Assembly (NCBI RefSeq): GCF_024679245.1
Contig: NC_090178.1
Span: forward strand, 2,946,853 to 3,010,852
Source of the DNA: Pseudorasbora parva
Taxonomy: Eukaryota; Chordata; Actinopteri; Cypriniformes; Gobionidae
DNA length: 64,000 nucleotides
Direction: 5' to 3'
The translations under genes and the position numbers were made by a program. Under the pieces are notes generated by a model. The model was not told where the DNA came from, ran no database searches, and saw nothing but the letters and a program-made list of their open reading frames with translations. Numbering within the stretch: the stretch's first letter is position 1; each line of letters opens with the position of its first letter. Positions 10,110 through 21,563 of the stretch are shown piece by piece.

Positions 10110-10970
10110 TCTGACATCTTGAACATTTTTATGGTGTCGCCGTCGGCCGGATAAACCTCTCACACTGCCGACGGGTTTGAAAAGCATTGTGTTGTTGAAC
10201 GAGATAAAAAGTTTCATTTGGAGAAAGTAGTTCCATTCATTTCCTGTTTCCTCATCGCCAGAACATTAAAACCGATTGATATGCCACATTACCCTAACAA
10301 TAAAATGCAGTTCAAAACAATGTATTGCAGAAGCGGCTTTCTTTCTTCCACACCATCAGCTATTTGAAATTAGCAAGCGCTGATTACAATGGCAGCGGTC
10401 CACCATTGACTGCCCTCTGCATCCCAAATCAGTCGAGCATCTACCACTTTATTGTCAGTTTGCGTTTGGAAGCCAGTCTTTGAATTCTCATCAAACCAAA
10501 TTGAATCGTTAACTGTCAAGGAATGCTAATGATGCCATTTCCATTATGCTGCTTTAATAAAGGCCAGCCTGAGGCCTGCCTCCACTATCTCCATCTGACG
10601 CCTTCTCCCACACCAGCAGAATCACTCTCTGTGAGGTGCGCAGGTTATTTCCTCTAAAATTAAACCGGGAACAGGCCCGTCCTTTCCACTGGCATTGTTT
10701 AATGCATATTGAATGCTGACGCCGGGAGTCCTGTCATTATATTTGCAACAATGATGCAAATGAAATTGCATAGATAAGAAGCCGTTTTTCTCTTTCGTCG
10801 GTGAGGGGGCACTGAATAATTTCCGAGTTTGATGTGATGGGTGGAAGGATCGTATTCGTGATGGATCATTGCGATTAATCACGGACGGATGTGCGCCGCA
10901 ACAGGTCTGGGATCTGTGTAGTGACTCCAGGAGGTATTGCTCCACTCAGAGGGATAGTTTACTGTAAGAT
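10110..10970. other. Unique intronic block, candidate regulatory DNA
   Basis: About 860 bp without any repeat recognised, in the intron between raftlin exons B and C. Composition is balanced and it holds homeodomain/POU-like words such as ATGCAAAT and several TAAT cores. The 10622-10945 minus frame has no protein-like features. Conservation is inferred from appearance only. Confidence 0.35.
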
Positions 10971-10974
10971 TTTT

Positions 10975-11110
10975 CGGAAATAAGTCTTATCTGCTCACCA
11001 AGGCTGCATTTATTTGATTAAAAAAAAACTGTAAAAACTGAAATATACATATATAATGGAATTTATTTCTATGAATTTTCTTTTCTCAGCATCATTACTA
11101 CAGTTTAAAA
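10975..11110 (+). mobile_element. Family R fragment
   Basis: The left part of family R with CTGCTCACCAAGGCTGCATT, then a diverged central part ending near CAGCATCATTACTACAG. Confidence 0.6.
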
Positions 11111-11204
11111 GCTCCTTACAAATATTTCTATACAAATACCATAGTGATGTGGTGTTTTGCATTTACTGACATTTTTATGAAAAAAAAAAGACCAACCACT
11201 GCCA

Positions 11205-11388
11205 TGACTTTTGACCATTTTCACAAAATTGTAATAGCCACCATAGCCATGTTAATCTTGGACTAAATCGGCCACCGTAGGAGTTAAAACGACATCAGAA
11301 TTGAGAGGAACAGAAAATAATATTAACTGGATGGTCATTTACCTTTACACCGCTAGATGGGGGAGAATATCACACAGTGGAGCTTTAA
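11205..11388 (-). mobile_element. MITE family S, copy 1 (partial)
   Basis: Reverse-orientation partial copy of the element also present at 51224-51650 and 61193-61612. Shared phrases are CACCGCTAGATGGGGGA, TAACTGGATGGTCAT and TATCACACAGTGGAGCTTTAA. The outer end carries TTAA. Confidence 0.75.
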
Positions 11389-11679
11389 GTAAGATTTAGT
11401 TTGAGCGCAGTACCAAACACTTCCACTAGATTAAATTAATTTCCAATGTGCTCAGCATTGCATGTCTCCTTCATGGAGCAATCCCATAATGCATTACAAG
11501 CTCAGTAAAAAAAACAAAAAAACATTTAATATCCACCTTATAGGTAGTAAATAGCAGGGATGAACTATTAACTAGCATGATTTAACACAAATGTTTGTCA
11601 ACATTTTAATATACATGAGCAGATTTGAATATTCATGATGTTCCTACTGTGCACAAGAAGCTAAACAGGAGCTTCTTAC

Positions 11680-11788
11680 TTTCTTCACGTAGCCTTGGAT
11701 GTGTTCTGTAGTGGGAATCTGATCCGTAGACATGCATTCCTCCAGTTTTAGATGGTGAGGCTCAAAGTCTGCCGGATTCTTCTCCCAG
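11680..11788 (-). CDS. rftn1: Raftlin internal exon B (partial gene)
   Basis: A long CT-rich tract and TTCAG acceptor (AG at 11790-11789) lead into a 109-bp exon; the donor is GTAAGA from 11679. Translated with the split codon from exon A it reads S-WEKNPADFEPHH, LKLEECMSTDQIPTTEHI, then QGYVKK. The pattern L-(E/D)-C followed by a Thr-rich loop and an amphipathic stretch ending in KK matches the raftlin segment between ILIK and FVG, as I recall it. It carries one base of the first codon and ends at phase 0, so it joins exon A (ending with two codon bases) and exon C without a frameshift. Short exons like this are recognised by context; the phase agreement and the order on one strand make the call strong. 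Confidence 0.88.
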
Positions 11789-12169
11789 CTGAAGAGAGAG
11801 CGAGAGAGAGAGAGAGAGGGGAAACACCAGTTTTAATGTCAAACATATGACTCTTAAACAGGTGCAGAGCAGCGTACATCACAGACAAACTTGAAAAAGT
11901 TCACTTTTGCGAACTGATTATACGGCAAGGAAAGAAAGCGTAAGTAAGACGGAGAACATCTGTTCGTGAGGTTTATTATTGGAAACATTTTGCACATTAT
12001 TGGCAAAAAATGGCGACAAATTTTCTCTAAATGAGCAGCTGTTATACTCGAGTGCTGCTTTTTCTCTCTCAGGTGATTTCCTTGAGCACTGTTAAAGGTG
12101 AAGTGCGTCATTTATTCAGTGTTGAAATACTTTCTGTGGCAGTTTAATATGCAGAGACAACCGTAAGTA

Positions 12170-12235
12170 ACTTTTGGTGAGCATAAGAGAGCATTTAGCA
12201 TTTTTTCAAAAACATTAAGATTATATATAAACATC
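12170..12235 (-). mobile_element. Family R terminal fragment
   Basis: The words TTGGTGAGCATAAGAGAG and TTCAAAAACATTAAGATTAT match the end of family R in reverse. It borders the Tc1-like copy. Confidence 0.5.
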
Positions 12236-13305
12236 CCCATTCTGCTGCCCAAACAGCCCTGACTCATCGAGGCATGGACTCCACTAGACCCCTGAAGGTG
12301 TGCTGTAATCTGACACCAAGATGTTAGCAGCAGATTCTTTAAGTCCAGTAAGTTGCGAGGTGGGGCCGCCATGTATCGGACTTGTTTGTTCAGCACATCC
12401 CACAGATGCTCGATTGGATTGAGATCTGGGGAGGGCGAGTCAACGTTCAAACTCATCGTTGTGCTCCTCAAACCATTCCTGAAGCATTTGTGCTTTGTGT
12501 CAGGAGCATTATCCTGCTGGAAGAGCCACAGACACCAGAATACCGTTTCCATGAAAGGCTGAACATGGTCTCAGCAATGCTTAGGTAGGTGAAGCGTGTC
12601 AAAGTAACATCCACATGGATGGAGGACCCAAGGTTTCCCAGCAGAACATTGCCCAAAGCATCACACTGCCTCCGCCGGCTCGCCTTCTTCCCATAGTGCA
12701 TCCTGGGGCCATGTGTTCCCCAGGTGAGCCACACACACACACACACCCGGCCATCCACGTGATGTAAAAGAACACGTAATTCCTCAGACCAGGCAACCTT
12801 CTTCCATCTGTGGTCCAGTTGTGATGCTCACGTGCCACTGTTGGTGCTTTCGGTGGGGTCAGGGGTCAGAGGTCACCCTGACTGGTCCATACGCCACAAA
12901 CTGAGCTGCTCTGTGTATTCTGACAGCTTTCTATCAGAACCAGCATTAACTTCTGGAGCAGTTTGAGCTCCAGTAGCTCGTCTGTTTGATCGGACCCCAC
13001 GGGCCAGCCTTCGCTCCCCACGTGCATCAATGAGCCTTGGCCGCCCATGACCCTGTGGCCGGTTCTCCACTGGTCCTTCCTTGGAGCACTTTTGATAGAT
13101 ACTGACCACTGCAGACCGGGAACAGCCCACAAGAGCTGCAGTTTTGGAGATGCTCTGACCCAGCCGTCTAGCCGTCACAATCTGGCCCTTGTCAAACTCA
13201 CTCAAATCCTTACGCTTGCCCATTTTTCCTGCTTCTAACACACCAACTCTGAGGACAAAATGTTCACTTGCTGCCTAATATATCCCACCCACTAACAGGA
13301 GCCGT
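12236..13305 (-). pseudogene. Tc1-like transposase, broken
   Basis: Most of a Tc1/mariner-type transposase lies on the minus strand in three frames. The N-terminal helix-turn-helix region (12940-13223) begins [16 protein letters not shown] and includes [16 protein letters not shown] and [15 protein letters not shown]. The middle (about 12560-12860) has REHHNWTT and GGGSVMLWAMFCWE. The C-terminal part (to 12236) has the catalytic-type QQDNAP and PDLNPIEHLW. Frame changes between the parts and a CA expansion near 12730 make it inactive. Tc1 enzymes cut at TA sites and use a DDE triad; the second D and the E are visible here with 33 residues between them instead of the usual 34. A second fragment lies at 22160-22602. 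Confidence 0.88.
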
Positions 13306-14526
13306 GATGAAGATCACAAATACAACAATTGACTCCAATCACAACTAAACAACATGCTTTACAATATCTTTAACAAATTGTAATGTCAGATGGGTTTAAA
13401 TCCCATTTTGTATCGCAGTAGAGGATTGACAGCTCACAAAAACATGTTCTTGTTTTCTCCTGCTAGCCATAGTCTTTTATTCTCCTCTTTTTTATTCTGC
13501 TGACCAATGTACTGTAGGTAATACATTTGTAGGTCTATTCCAAAAAATAGTGTTTTGACTCGACCAATGGCGTGTGTTTGGAGGCGGGACTGTCTCTTTA
13601 TTATTGTGAATGACTGCAACTCAAAAGCTGTTTTGCTTCTCTCCACAGGAATCCCACAGAGATCCTCATGAGGTGGCCCGTGTCCTCTCTTCCCGCTGAT
13701 TCTAGCTTCTTCTCCTCCCATTTTCTGTGTGCGTGTGACATTTGGGACAGAGATTAAACCCACTAACCCAGAGCTCGATCCAACCACAAAGTCACAGCGC
13801 AGCAGGGCCCTGACTCACCTCTGTCACACACATACACATACACACACACACACATACATATGAATTCACACTTCCCGCCAACACGCGGCCATCTGCTGCC
13901 TGAACACGTTCCCCTCATATCGTTCCTGACTATATCCTGCAGTCTGGGTTTAACATGAAGATAAACACATCAGAGCAGCGTATGAACAGCAGAATGAAAG
14001 GCCTACACTACAGGTAATTTAGTGTGATTAACAATAAAAGAAATGAAGAACAGGCTTTTTCTGCAATTAAATATGGCACGTTGTGATTTTCATCATGTAA
14101 AAAACTAAATGTCCCACCATTTGAGCAATCTGTGGTCAGCACAGCTTGCTCTTCCTGTGATTACTTATGATAAAACACACACAAAAAACGCTAGTAGTCA
14201 GCTTCCAATTATACTTCAAATTGCACTCACTGCAAACTTAACTCCTGAAGTGATTTTGTAAAAAAAATTAATTAATAGTTTTATTCAGCAAAGATGCATT
14301 AAATTCATCTAAAGTGACAGTAAGGACATTTATGTAAGGAATAATTGATGATGGCCACTGAAATATTGAAAAATAATGCACACCTGAGGTGCTAATGCAG
14401 TCACGATGTGAAGCGGCCATTACACCTCAGGCCAAGGAACTTAAAAAAAATTACATTTCCAGGACAAGATTTTCCAGTATCTCTAATTTTCCATGTGTTT
14501 TCCAGGAAAAGTGGGAACCCTGCATT
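13306..14526. other. Intron DNA without recognised gene
   Basis: Contains a CA-rich run at about 13828-13858 and a reverse family R fragment at about 14270-14335 (GATGCATTAAATTCATCT). A GTGAGT at about 13818 on the minus strand was examined as a donor, but there is no exon beside it. The 13434-13787 minus frame has no recognisable domain. Confidence 0.45.
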
Positions 14527-14648
14527 GGACCCACTTTATATTAGTTGGCCTTTACTACTTTGTACTTACATTAAAACTAAGTACAATGTACTTATCGTGT
14601 TCATATTGTAATGCAAAACATTTGAGGTTATTGAGGTGGGATACGGGT

Positions 14649-17600
14649 AAAGTTATGGACTGGTGTGGTGGTGTGGGTCAGTTTAAGGGTAGAGTTATGG
14701 ACTGGTGTGGTGGTGTGGGTCAGTTTAAGGGTAGAGTTATGGACAGATGTGGTGGTGTGGGTCAGTTTAAGGGTAGAGTTATGGACAGGTGTGGTGGTGT
14801 GGGTTAGTTTAAGGGTAGAGTTATGGACAGATGTGGTGGTGTGGGTCAGTTTAAGGGTAGAGTTATGGACAGGTGTGGTGGTGTGTGTTAGTTTAAGGGT
14901 AGAGTTATGGACAGATGTGGTGGTGTGGGTCAGTTTAAGGGTAGAGTTATGGACAGGTGTGGTGGTGTGGGTTAGTTTAAGGGTAGAGTTAGGGACAGGT
15001 GTGGTGGTGTGGGTTAGTTTAAGGGTAGAGTTAGGGACAGGTGTGGTGATGTGGGTTAGTTTAAGGGTAAAGTTAGGGACAGGTGTGGTGGTGTGGGTTA
15101 GTTTAAGGGTAAAGTTATGGACAGGTGTGGTGGTGTGGGTTAGTTTAAGGGTAGAGTTATGGACAGATGTGGTGGTGTGGGTTAGTTTAAGGGTAGAGTT
15201 ATGGACAGGTGTGTTGGTGTGGGTCAGTTTAAGGGTAGAGTTATGGACAGGTGTGGTGGTGTGGGTCAGTTTAAGGGTAGAGTTATGGACTGGTGTGGTG
15301 GTGTGGGTTAGTTTAAGGGTAGAGTTATGGACAGGTGTGGTGGTGTGGGTTAGTTTAAGGGTAGAGTTATGGACAGGTGTGGTGGTGTGGGTTAGTTTAT
15401 GGGTAGAGTTATGGACAGATGTGGTGGTGTGGGTTAGTTTAAGGGTAGAGTTAGGGTCAGGTGTGGTGGTGTGGGTCAGTTTAAGGGTAGAGTAATGGAC
15501 AGGTGTGGTGGTGTGGGTCAGTTTAAGGGTAGAGTTATGGACAGATGTGGTGGTGTGGGTTAGTTTAAGGGTAGAGTTAGGGACAGGTGTGGTGATGTGT
15601 GGGTCAGTTTAAGGGTAGAGTTATGGACAGGTGTGGTGGTGTGGGTTAGTTTAAGGGTAAAGTTATGGACAGGTGTGGTGGTGTGGGTTAGTTTAAGGGT
15701 AGAGTTATGGACAGATGTGGTGGTGTGGGTTAGTTTAAGGGTAGAGTTAGGGTCAGGTGTGGTGGTGTGGGTCAGTTTAAGGGTACAGTTATGGACAGAT
15801 GTGTTGGTGTGGGTTAGTTTAAGGGTAGTTAGAAACAGGTGTGGTGATGTGTGGGTCAGTTTAAGGGTAGAGTTATGGACAGATGTGGTGGTGTGGGTTA
15901 GTTTAAGGGTAGAGTTAGAAACAGGTGTGGTGATGTGTGGGTCAGTTTAAGGGTAGAGTTATGGACAGGTGTGGTGGTGTGGGTTAGTTTAAGGGTAAAG
16001 TTATGGACAGGTGTGGTGGTGTGGGTTAGTTTAAGGGTAGAGTTATGGACAGATGTGGTGGTGTGGGTTAGTTTAAGGGTAAAGTTATGGACAGGTGTGG
16101 TGGTGTGGGTTAGTTTAAGGGTAAAGTTATGGACAGGTGTGGTGGTGTGTGTTAGTTTAAGGGTAGAGTTATGGACAGATGTGGTGGTGTGGGTTAGTTT
16201 AAGGGTAAAGTTATGGACAGGTGTGGTGGTGTGTGTTAGTTTAAGGGTAGAGTTATGGACAGGTGTGGTGGTGTGTGTCAGTTTAAGGGTAGAGTTATGG
16301 ACAGGTGTGGTGGTGTGTGTCAGTTTAAGGGTAGAGTTATGGACAGGTGTGGTGGTGTGGGTTAGTTTAAGGGTAGAGTTATGGACAGGTGTGTTGGTGT
16401 GGGTCAGTTTAAGGGTAGAGTTATGGACAGGTGTGGTGGTGTGGGTCAGTTTAAGGGTAGAGTTATGGACTGGTGTGGTGGTGTGGGTCAGTTTAAGGGT
16501 AAAGTTATGGACTGGTGTGGTGGTGTGGGTCAGTTTAAGGGTAGAGTTAGGGACAGGTGTGGTGGTGTGGGTCAGTTTAAGGGTAGAGTTAGAGACAGGT
16601 GTGGTGGTGTGGGTTAGTTTAAGGGTAGAGTTATGGACAGGTGTGGTGGTGTGGGTCAGTTTAAGGGTAGAGTTATGGACAGGTGTGGTGGTGTGGGTCA
16701 GTTTAAGGGTAGAGTTAGGGACAGGTGTGGTGGTGTGGGTTAGTTTAAGGGTAGAGTTATGGACAGGTGTGGTGGTGTGGGTCAGTTTAAGGGTAGAGTT
16801 ATGGACAGGTGTGGTAGTGTGGGTCAGTTTAAGGGTAGAGTTATGGACAGATGTGGTGGTGTGGGTTAGTTTAAGGGTAAAGTTAGGGACAGGTGTGGTG
16901 GTGTGGGTCAGTTTAAGGGTAGAGTTATGGACAGGTGTGGTGGTGTGGGTCAGTTTAAGGGTAGAGTTAGGGACAGGTGTGGTGGTGTGGGTTAGTTTAA
17001 GGGTAGAGTTCTGGACAGGTGTGGTGGTGTGGGTTAGTTTAAGGGTAGAGTTATGGACAGGTGTGGTGGTGTGGGTCAGTTTAAGGGTAGAGTTAGGGAC
17101 AGGTGCGGTGGTGTGGGTTAGTTTAAGGGTAGAGATAGGGACAGGTGTGGTGATGTGTGGGTCAGTTTAAGGGTAGAGTTATGGACAGATGTGGTGATGT
17201 GGGTCAGTTTAAGGGTAGAGTTATGGATAGGTGTGGTGGTGTGGGTTAGTTTAAGGGTAGAGTTATGGACAGGTGTGGTGGTGTGGGTCAGTTTAAGGGT
17301 AAAGTTAGGGACAGGTGTGGTGGCGTGGGTTAGTTTAAGGGTAGAGTTATGGACAGGTGTGGTGGTGTGGGTCAGTTTAAGGGTAGAGTTATGGACAGGT
17401 GTTGTGGATTGGGTCAGTTTAAGGGTAAAGTTATGGACTGGTGTGGTGGTGTGGGTTAGTTTAAGGGTAGAGTTATGGACAGGTGTGGTGGTGTGGGTTC
17501 GTTTAAGGGTAGAGTTAGAGACAGGTGTGGTGGTGTGGGTCAGTTTAAGGGTAAAGTTATGGACTGGTGTGGTGGTGTGGGTTAGTTTAAGGGTAGAGTT

Positions 17601-18821
17601 ATGGACAGGTGTGGTGGTGTGGGTTAGTTTAAGGGTAGAGTTAGGGTCAGGTGTGGTGGTGTGGGTCAGTTTAAGGGTAGAGTTATGGATAGGTGTGGTG
17701 GTGTGGGTCAGTTTAAGGGTAAAGTTATGGACTGCTGTGGTAGTGTGGGTTAGTTTAAAGGTAGAGTTATGGACAGGTGTGGTGGTGTGGGTTAGTTTAA
17801 GGGTAGAGTTATGGACAGGTGTGGTGGTGTGGGTTAGTTTAAGGGTAGAGTTATGGACAGGTGTGGTGGTGTGGGTTAGTTTAAGGGTAGAGTTATGGAC
17901 AGGTGTGGTGGTGTGGGTCAGTTTAAGGGTAGAGTTAGGGACAGGTGTGGTGGTGTGGGTTAGTTTAAGGGGTTAGTGGGTTAGTTTAAGGGTAGAGTTA
18001 GGGACAGGTGTGGTGGTGTGGGTTAGTTTAAGGGGTTAGTGGGTTAGTTTAAGGGTAAAGTTAGAGACAGGTGTAGGTTAGTTTAAGGGTAGAGTTAGGG
18101 ACAGGTGTGGTGGTGTGGGTTAGTTTAAGGGTAAAGTTATGGACAGGTGTGGTGGTGTGGGCTAGATTAAGGGTAGAGTTAGGGACAGGTGTGGTGGTGT
18201 GGGTTAGTTTAAGGGTAGAGTTATGGACAGGTGTGGTGGTGTGGGTTAGTTTAAGGGTAGAGTTAGGGACAGGTTTGGTGATGTGTGGGTCAGTTTAAGG
18301 GTAGAGTTATGGACAGGTGTGGTGGTGTGGGTTAGTTTAAGGGTAGAGTTAGGGACAGGTGTGGTGGTGTGGGTTAGTTTAAGGGTAGAGTTATGGACAG
18401 GTGGGGTGGATTGGGTCAGTTTAAGGGTAGAGTTAGGGACAGGTGGGGTGTTGTGGGTCAGTTTAAGGGTAGAGTTAGGGACAGGTGGGGTGGTGTGGGT
18501 CAGTTTAAAGGTAGAGTTAGGGACAGGTGTGGTGGTGTGGGTCAGTTTAAGGGTAGAGTTAGGGACAGGTGGGGTGGATTGGGTCAGTTTAAGGGTAGAG
18601 TTAGGGACAGGTGGGGTGGATTGGGTCAGTTTAAGGGTAGAGTTAGGGACAGGTGGGGTGTTGTGGGTCAGTTTAAGGGTAGAGTTAAGGACAGGTGGGG
18701 TGGTGTGGGTCAGTTTAAAGGTAGAGTTAGGGACAGGTGTGGTGGTGTGGGTCAGTTTAAGGGTAGAGTTAGGGACAGGTGGGGTGGTGTGGGTCAGTTT
18801 AAGGGTAGAGTTAGGGACAGG
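14649..18821. repeat. 42-bp minisatellite (about 99 copies)
   Basis: The unit is GGTAGAGTTATGGACAGG followed by TGTGGTGGTGTGGGTCAG and TTTAAG. Main variants are GTTAGGGAC for GTTATGGAC, GGGTTAG for GGGTCAG, and ACAGATG for ACAGGTG. One plus-strand unit holds 19 G and 2 C, a strong G skew kept over 4.2 kb. Since 42 is a multiple of three, long frames of a 14-residue repeat appear; these are artefacts. Around 17970-18090 there are shortened units. It lies in the 20-kb raftlin intron, where the pre-mRNA strand would be C-rich. Confidence 0.97.
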
Positions 18822-19340
18822 TAGCCTTACAAGCCAGACCCACAACAAGATGTTTGGTCTGGAAACTCACCATTGACAGCTCAATCCGAGGGGCGGATAA
18901 ACGGCTGTCTTTCAAACTCCCTCTGCACGCGATAGGATAGCGCTACACCAACCAGAGCAACGAAGGTGAAGCAGAGCTCGCTGACAGATTAAACATTCGC
19001 CGTATCCGGTCGGCAAAACTCTGAACACATCTTCCCTTTTCAAGAATGACTTCAGTGCCGTTCTTTTCTCAGAGAAAAGCTTAACTCCAAGTCTTCCAGA
19101 GTCGCGGTCAAAGCTGATTCGAAAGACCGCCGCCGTTTGCCAGTTTCTGTGTTTACTAGAAGCACGCAAATGCAATTTGGCCGTCATCATTAAGGCCCCG
19201 CCCACCGACTCTATACACGAAGTGATTGGCCCGGCAAGAGTTTGGCGTTTACAGCTCAGAAGTGTATTGAGAGTTCCTAGACGACACTCGCGGGCAGATT
19301 AAATTTGCTGCCGCTAGGGTGCGTCTAGATATCTAGGCTA
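18822..19340. mobile_element. MITE with 9-bp TSD, copy 1
   Basis: A 519-bp element begins TAGCCTTACAAGCCAGACC and ends ATATCTAGGCTA. It is flanked by AGGGACAGG at 18813-18821 and 19341-19349, an exact 9-bp duplication of the minisatellite unit; the last array unit continues after it. A second copy with its own 9-bp duplication is at 55950-56474. A 9-bp duplication suggests a Mutator-like transposase acting in trans, but this is inference. Confidence 0.9.
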
Positions 19341-19570
19341 AGGGACAGGTGTTCTAGTGTGGGTAAGTTTATGGATAAGATAAGGTGTCAGCAGTGTAAT
19401 TATAAATGTAACTACAGAAATTAATTACAGATGTAATTACATGCAGGTATTTTTTTTAAAGTAAGTACAATATAAAAACATGCATGTATAAAATAAGTGC
19501 ATTGTATCAAATGATTAATTAAAATGTTAGTACATAGTAGTTAAGGCCACCTAATATAAAGTGAGTCCAC

Positions 19571-20062
19571 TACATTTGCTTTGCATTTAGTCTCATTGCA
19601 TGTGAGAAACAATTGATTTATTTGCATCCTGTTTAATTCCTGTATGCTGGAATATACAGTATGCATTGCTCTATTTGAGCTTTGCAGATGCGTTTACCAT
19701 GAAGTGTTGCATTCAAAAGAACCGCATAACGATTTTTCTTTGTGCTCCACAGAACAATACACCAGCATGAGTAAATAAAGTCTTCTCGATTGTGGATGAA
19801 CTATTCATATAAAGGCATTACATTTCTTTCCTACAGGCTTAATGCACCTGCAGAACAGCGATGCACGGTGTTTGGCAGTGCCGAGGCTGTTTGTGAAAGC
19901 GGGTTAAACTTCGACAGCAGAGATCCAGCCGCTTGCACATAGAAGTGCTGCTTCTGGGAATAAAAGGCTTAAAGCAGCACTGATCTAGATTCAGTTCGCT
20001 CAAAGGTTTCTGTTAGACACAGCTGGGTTGCACTGTTGGCAAGCGCCTGTGGATAGTCTAAG

Positions 20063-20110
<48 letters not shown>

Positions 20111-20759
20111 TCACTATCTTTGCCCTCAGGAATGCGATATCACTAGCGCTGTCAGATTCGGCGCTTCCGGGTCTGCAGGCGATATCCAGCTGCGTGTGGT
20201 GCCATTGCCATGACAACAACCTTCCATCAAACACATGTATCCCAATCTTTAATCACTGCATTAATAATGTATCACATCTTTCTTGATGTCAGCTTATTTA
20301 CCGAGCCATGAATAATGTTGCTCAAGCATATCGGCCCTAATGGTTTCTGGTCCGTGCCGGTACCCCCGCGAGGTGCTCTGCAATTATCAAAAAATGATGC
20401 ATAAATCACCCACCCTCGTCGCTGGAGTGGAACTGTAACTAAAATTGAACATGGGGTGCTTGACAGTTGACATTTGAAATTATAAACACAGTCAGCTACA
20501 TGTCACCAGATTCTGAGTAATGCCCGGCAAATCGCTTTTTTTGACTAATCCCATGGTGCTCGTTCACAGTTGTGATGTTTGCATCTGCGCAGGTCCAGAG
20601 GAGCTCCCATTAGTGGTGCACCGTCTGATCAGGGAGAATTTTGGTAGGTAAAAAATGCACGAGCTCCACACACACACAGCGGCTAATCCTGATGTGGGAG
20701 AGCTGGGCCTGGATCCAGAGACTCCGGGTGAATATTAAACACTGTTTACATGTAATCGA
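19571..20759. other. Unique intronic block with (TG)n run; candidate regulatory DNA
   Basis: A (TG)n microsatellite is at 20067-20105. From about 20110 to 20650 the DNA is unique, with AATAATG words, CAATTATCAAAAAATGATG and GC-balanced patches. No splice-bounded exon was found. It may be conserved non-coding DNA in the raftlin intron; not tested. Confidence 0.35.
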
Positions 20760-21020
20760 ATGAGCTCCATCCCATCTTAAACCCTAACGCTCAAAATAAT
20801 GAACTGGTTTGAGTAGAGACAACTTAAATTAAGTTCAATCAAATTAACTTTTATGAGTATTTAGAACTTTCCTTTTCTTTTGAGTTCTCAAAATGGACTC
20901 ATTTTAAGTAATCGTTTTTGAGTTTTATGAACTTTATTTAGACAAACTTAAACTTAACCTAAACTGGGCTGGGATTCCTATTTCCCAGCATGCTTTGCTA
21001 TGACACAAAAGGGAGAGTAA
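20760..21020 (-). mobile_element. MITE family T, copy 2
   Basis: Reverse complement of 2466-2745, with AAACCCTAACGCTCAAAATA at one end and CCCAGCATGCTTTGCTATG at the other. The two copies differ by scattered substitutions and small gaps, so they are not recent. Confidence 0.7.
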
Positions 21021-21085
21021 ATGCTAAAATTAAGTGTTATATAATGTTTTAATGTAAATAATGTAAAGTTGGATATTTAGTAGTG

Positions 21086-21327
21086 TTGGTAACACGAACA
21101 CGTTTACTATTAACAATGCTTCAATAAACTCCTATTTAATGCTTATTAATAGTTAGTAAGGTTGATGTTAAGTTTAGGTATTGGTTTGGATTAAGGAATG
21201 CAGATTATGGTAATGCATTAACATGTTCTTTATAAGTACTAATTAACAGCCAATGTCATACTATTACGCAGGATAATAAGCAACTAGTTAATAGTGAGAA
21301 TTGAGCCCTAAACTAAAATGTTACCGA
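21086..21327. mobile_element. Short MITE, GGTAACA ends
   Basis: The left end has TTGGTAACAC and the right end has ATGTTACCGA. The interior has CTATTAACAATGCTTCAATA and GCAACTAGTTAATAGTGAGA, a combination common in fish non-autonomous transposons. Confidence 0.55.
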
Positions 21328-21339
21328 AAATACTTATGG

Positions 21340-21530
21340 TGCTTAAAGGGTCCATAACACACACAGTTTCTGCCAGTGTCGTGTTAATCTTGAGTATATA
21401 TAGAGTCGTGTTGATCCTTCATATCTCACAAGAGTCTTTAGTTTATCATATTTATAAAAGATGGATACACTGAACCGATTCTTTCTGAAAACAGCCGAGT
21501 CTGTGGAGGCGTGCAGTGGGCGGAGCTAAA

Positions 21531-21563
<33 letters not shown>

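Larger units (their letters stand above)
14527..19568. mobile_element. Inverted-repeat element hosting the 42-bp array
   Basis: The left end reads GGACCCACTTTATATTAG then TTGGCCTTTACTACT and TGTACTTACATT. The right end, complemented, reads GGACTCACTTTATATTAG then GTGGCCTTAACTACT and TGTACTAACATT. These inverted ends of about 45 bp enclose the whole minisatellite plus a later MITE insertion. No target duplication was resolved and no protein is encoded. I infer a MITE whose inner part expanded into the array. Confidence 0.75.

Noticed and set aside
13780..13860. GTGAGT donor on the minus strand near a CA repeat
   Set aside because: The sequence that would be the exon is microsatellite and shows no coding frame.
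14649..18821. Interstitial telomere repeat
   Set aside because: GGGTTAG and TTAGGG words occur once per 42-bp unit, but there are no consecutive TTAGGG hexamers.
14665..18876. Long open frames of a 14-residue Val/Trp/Leu-rich repeat (up to 411 codons)
   Set aside because: They are a by-product of a 42-bp tandem repeat whose length is a multiple of three. They are broken wherever a unit has an indel and have no start context, splice sites or known fold.
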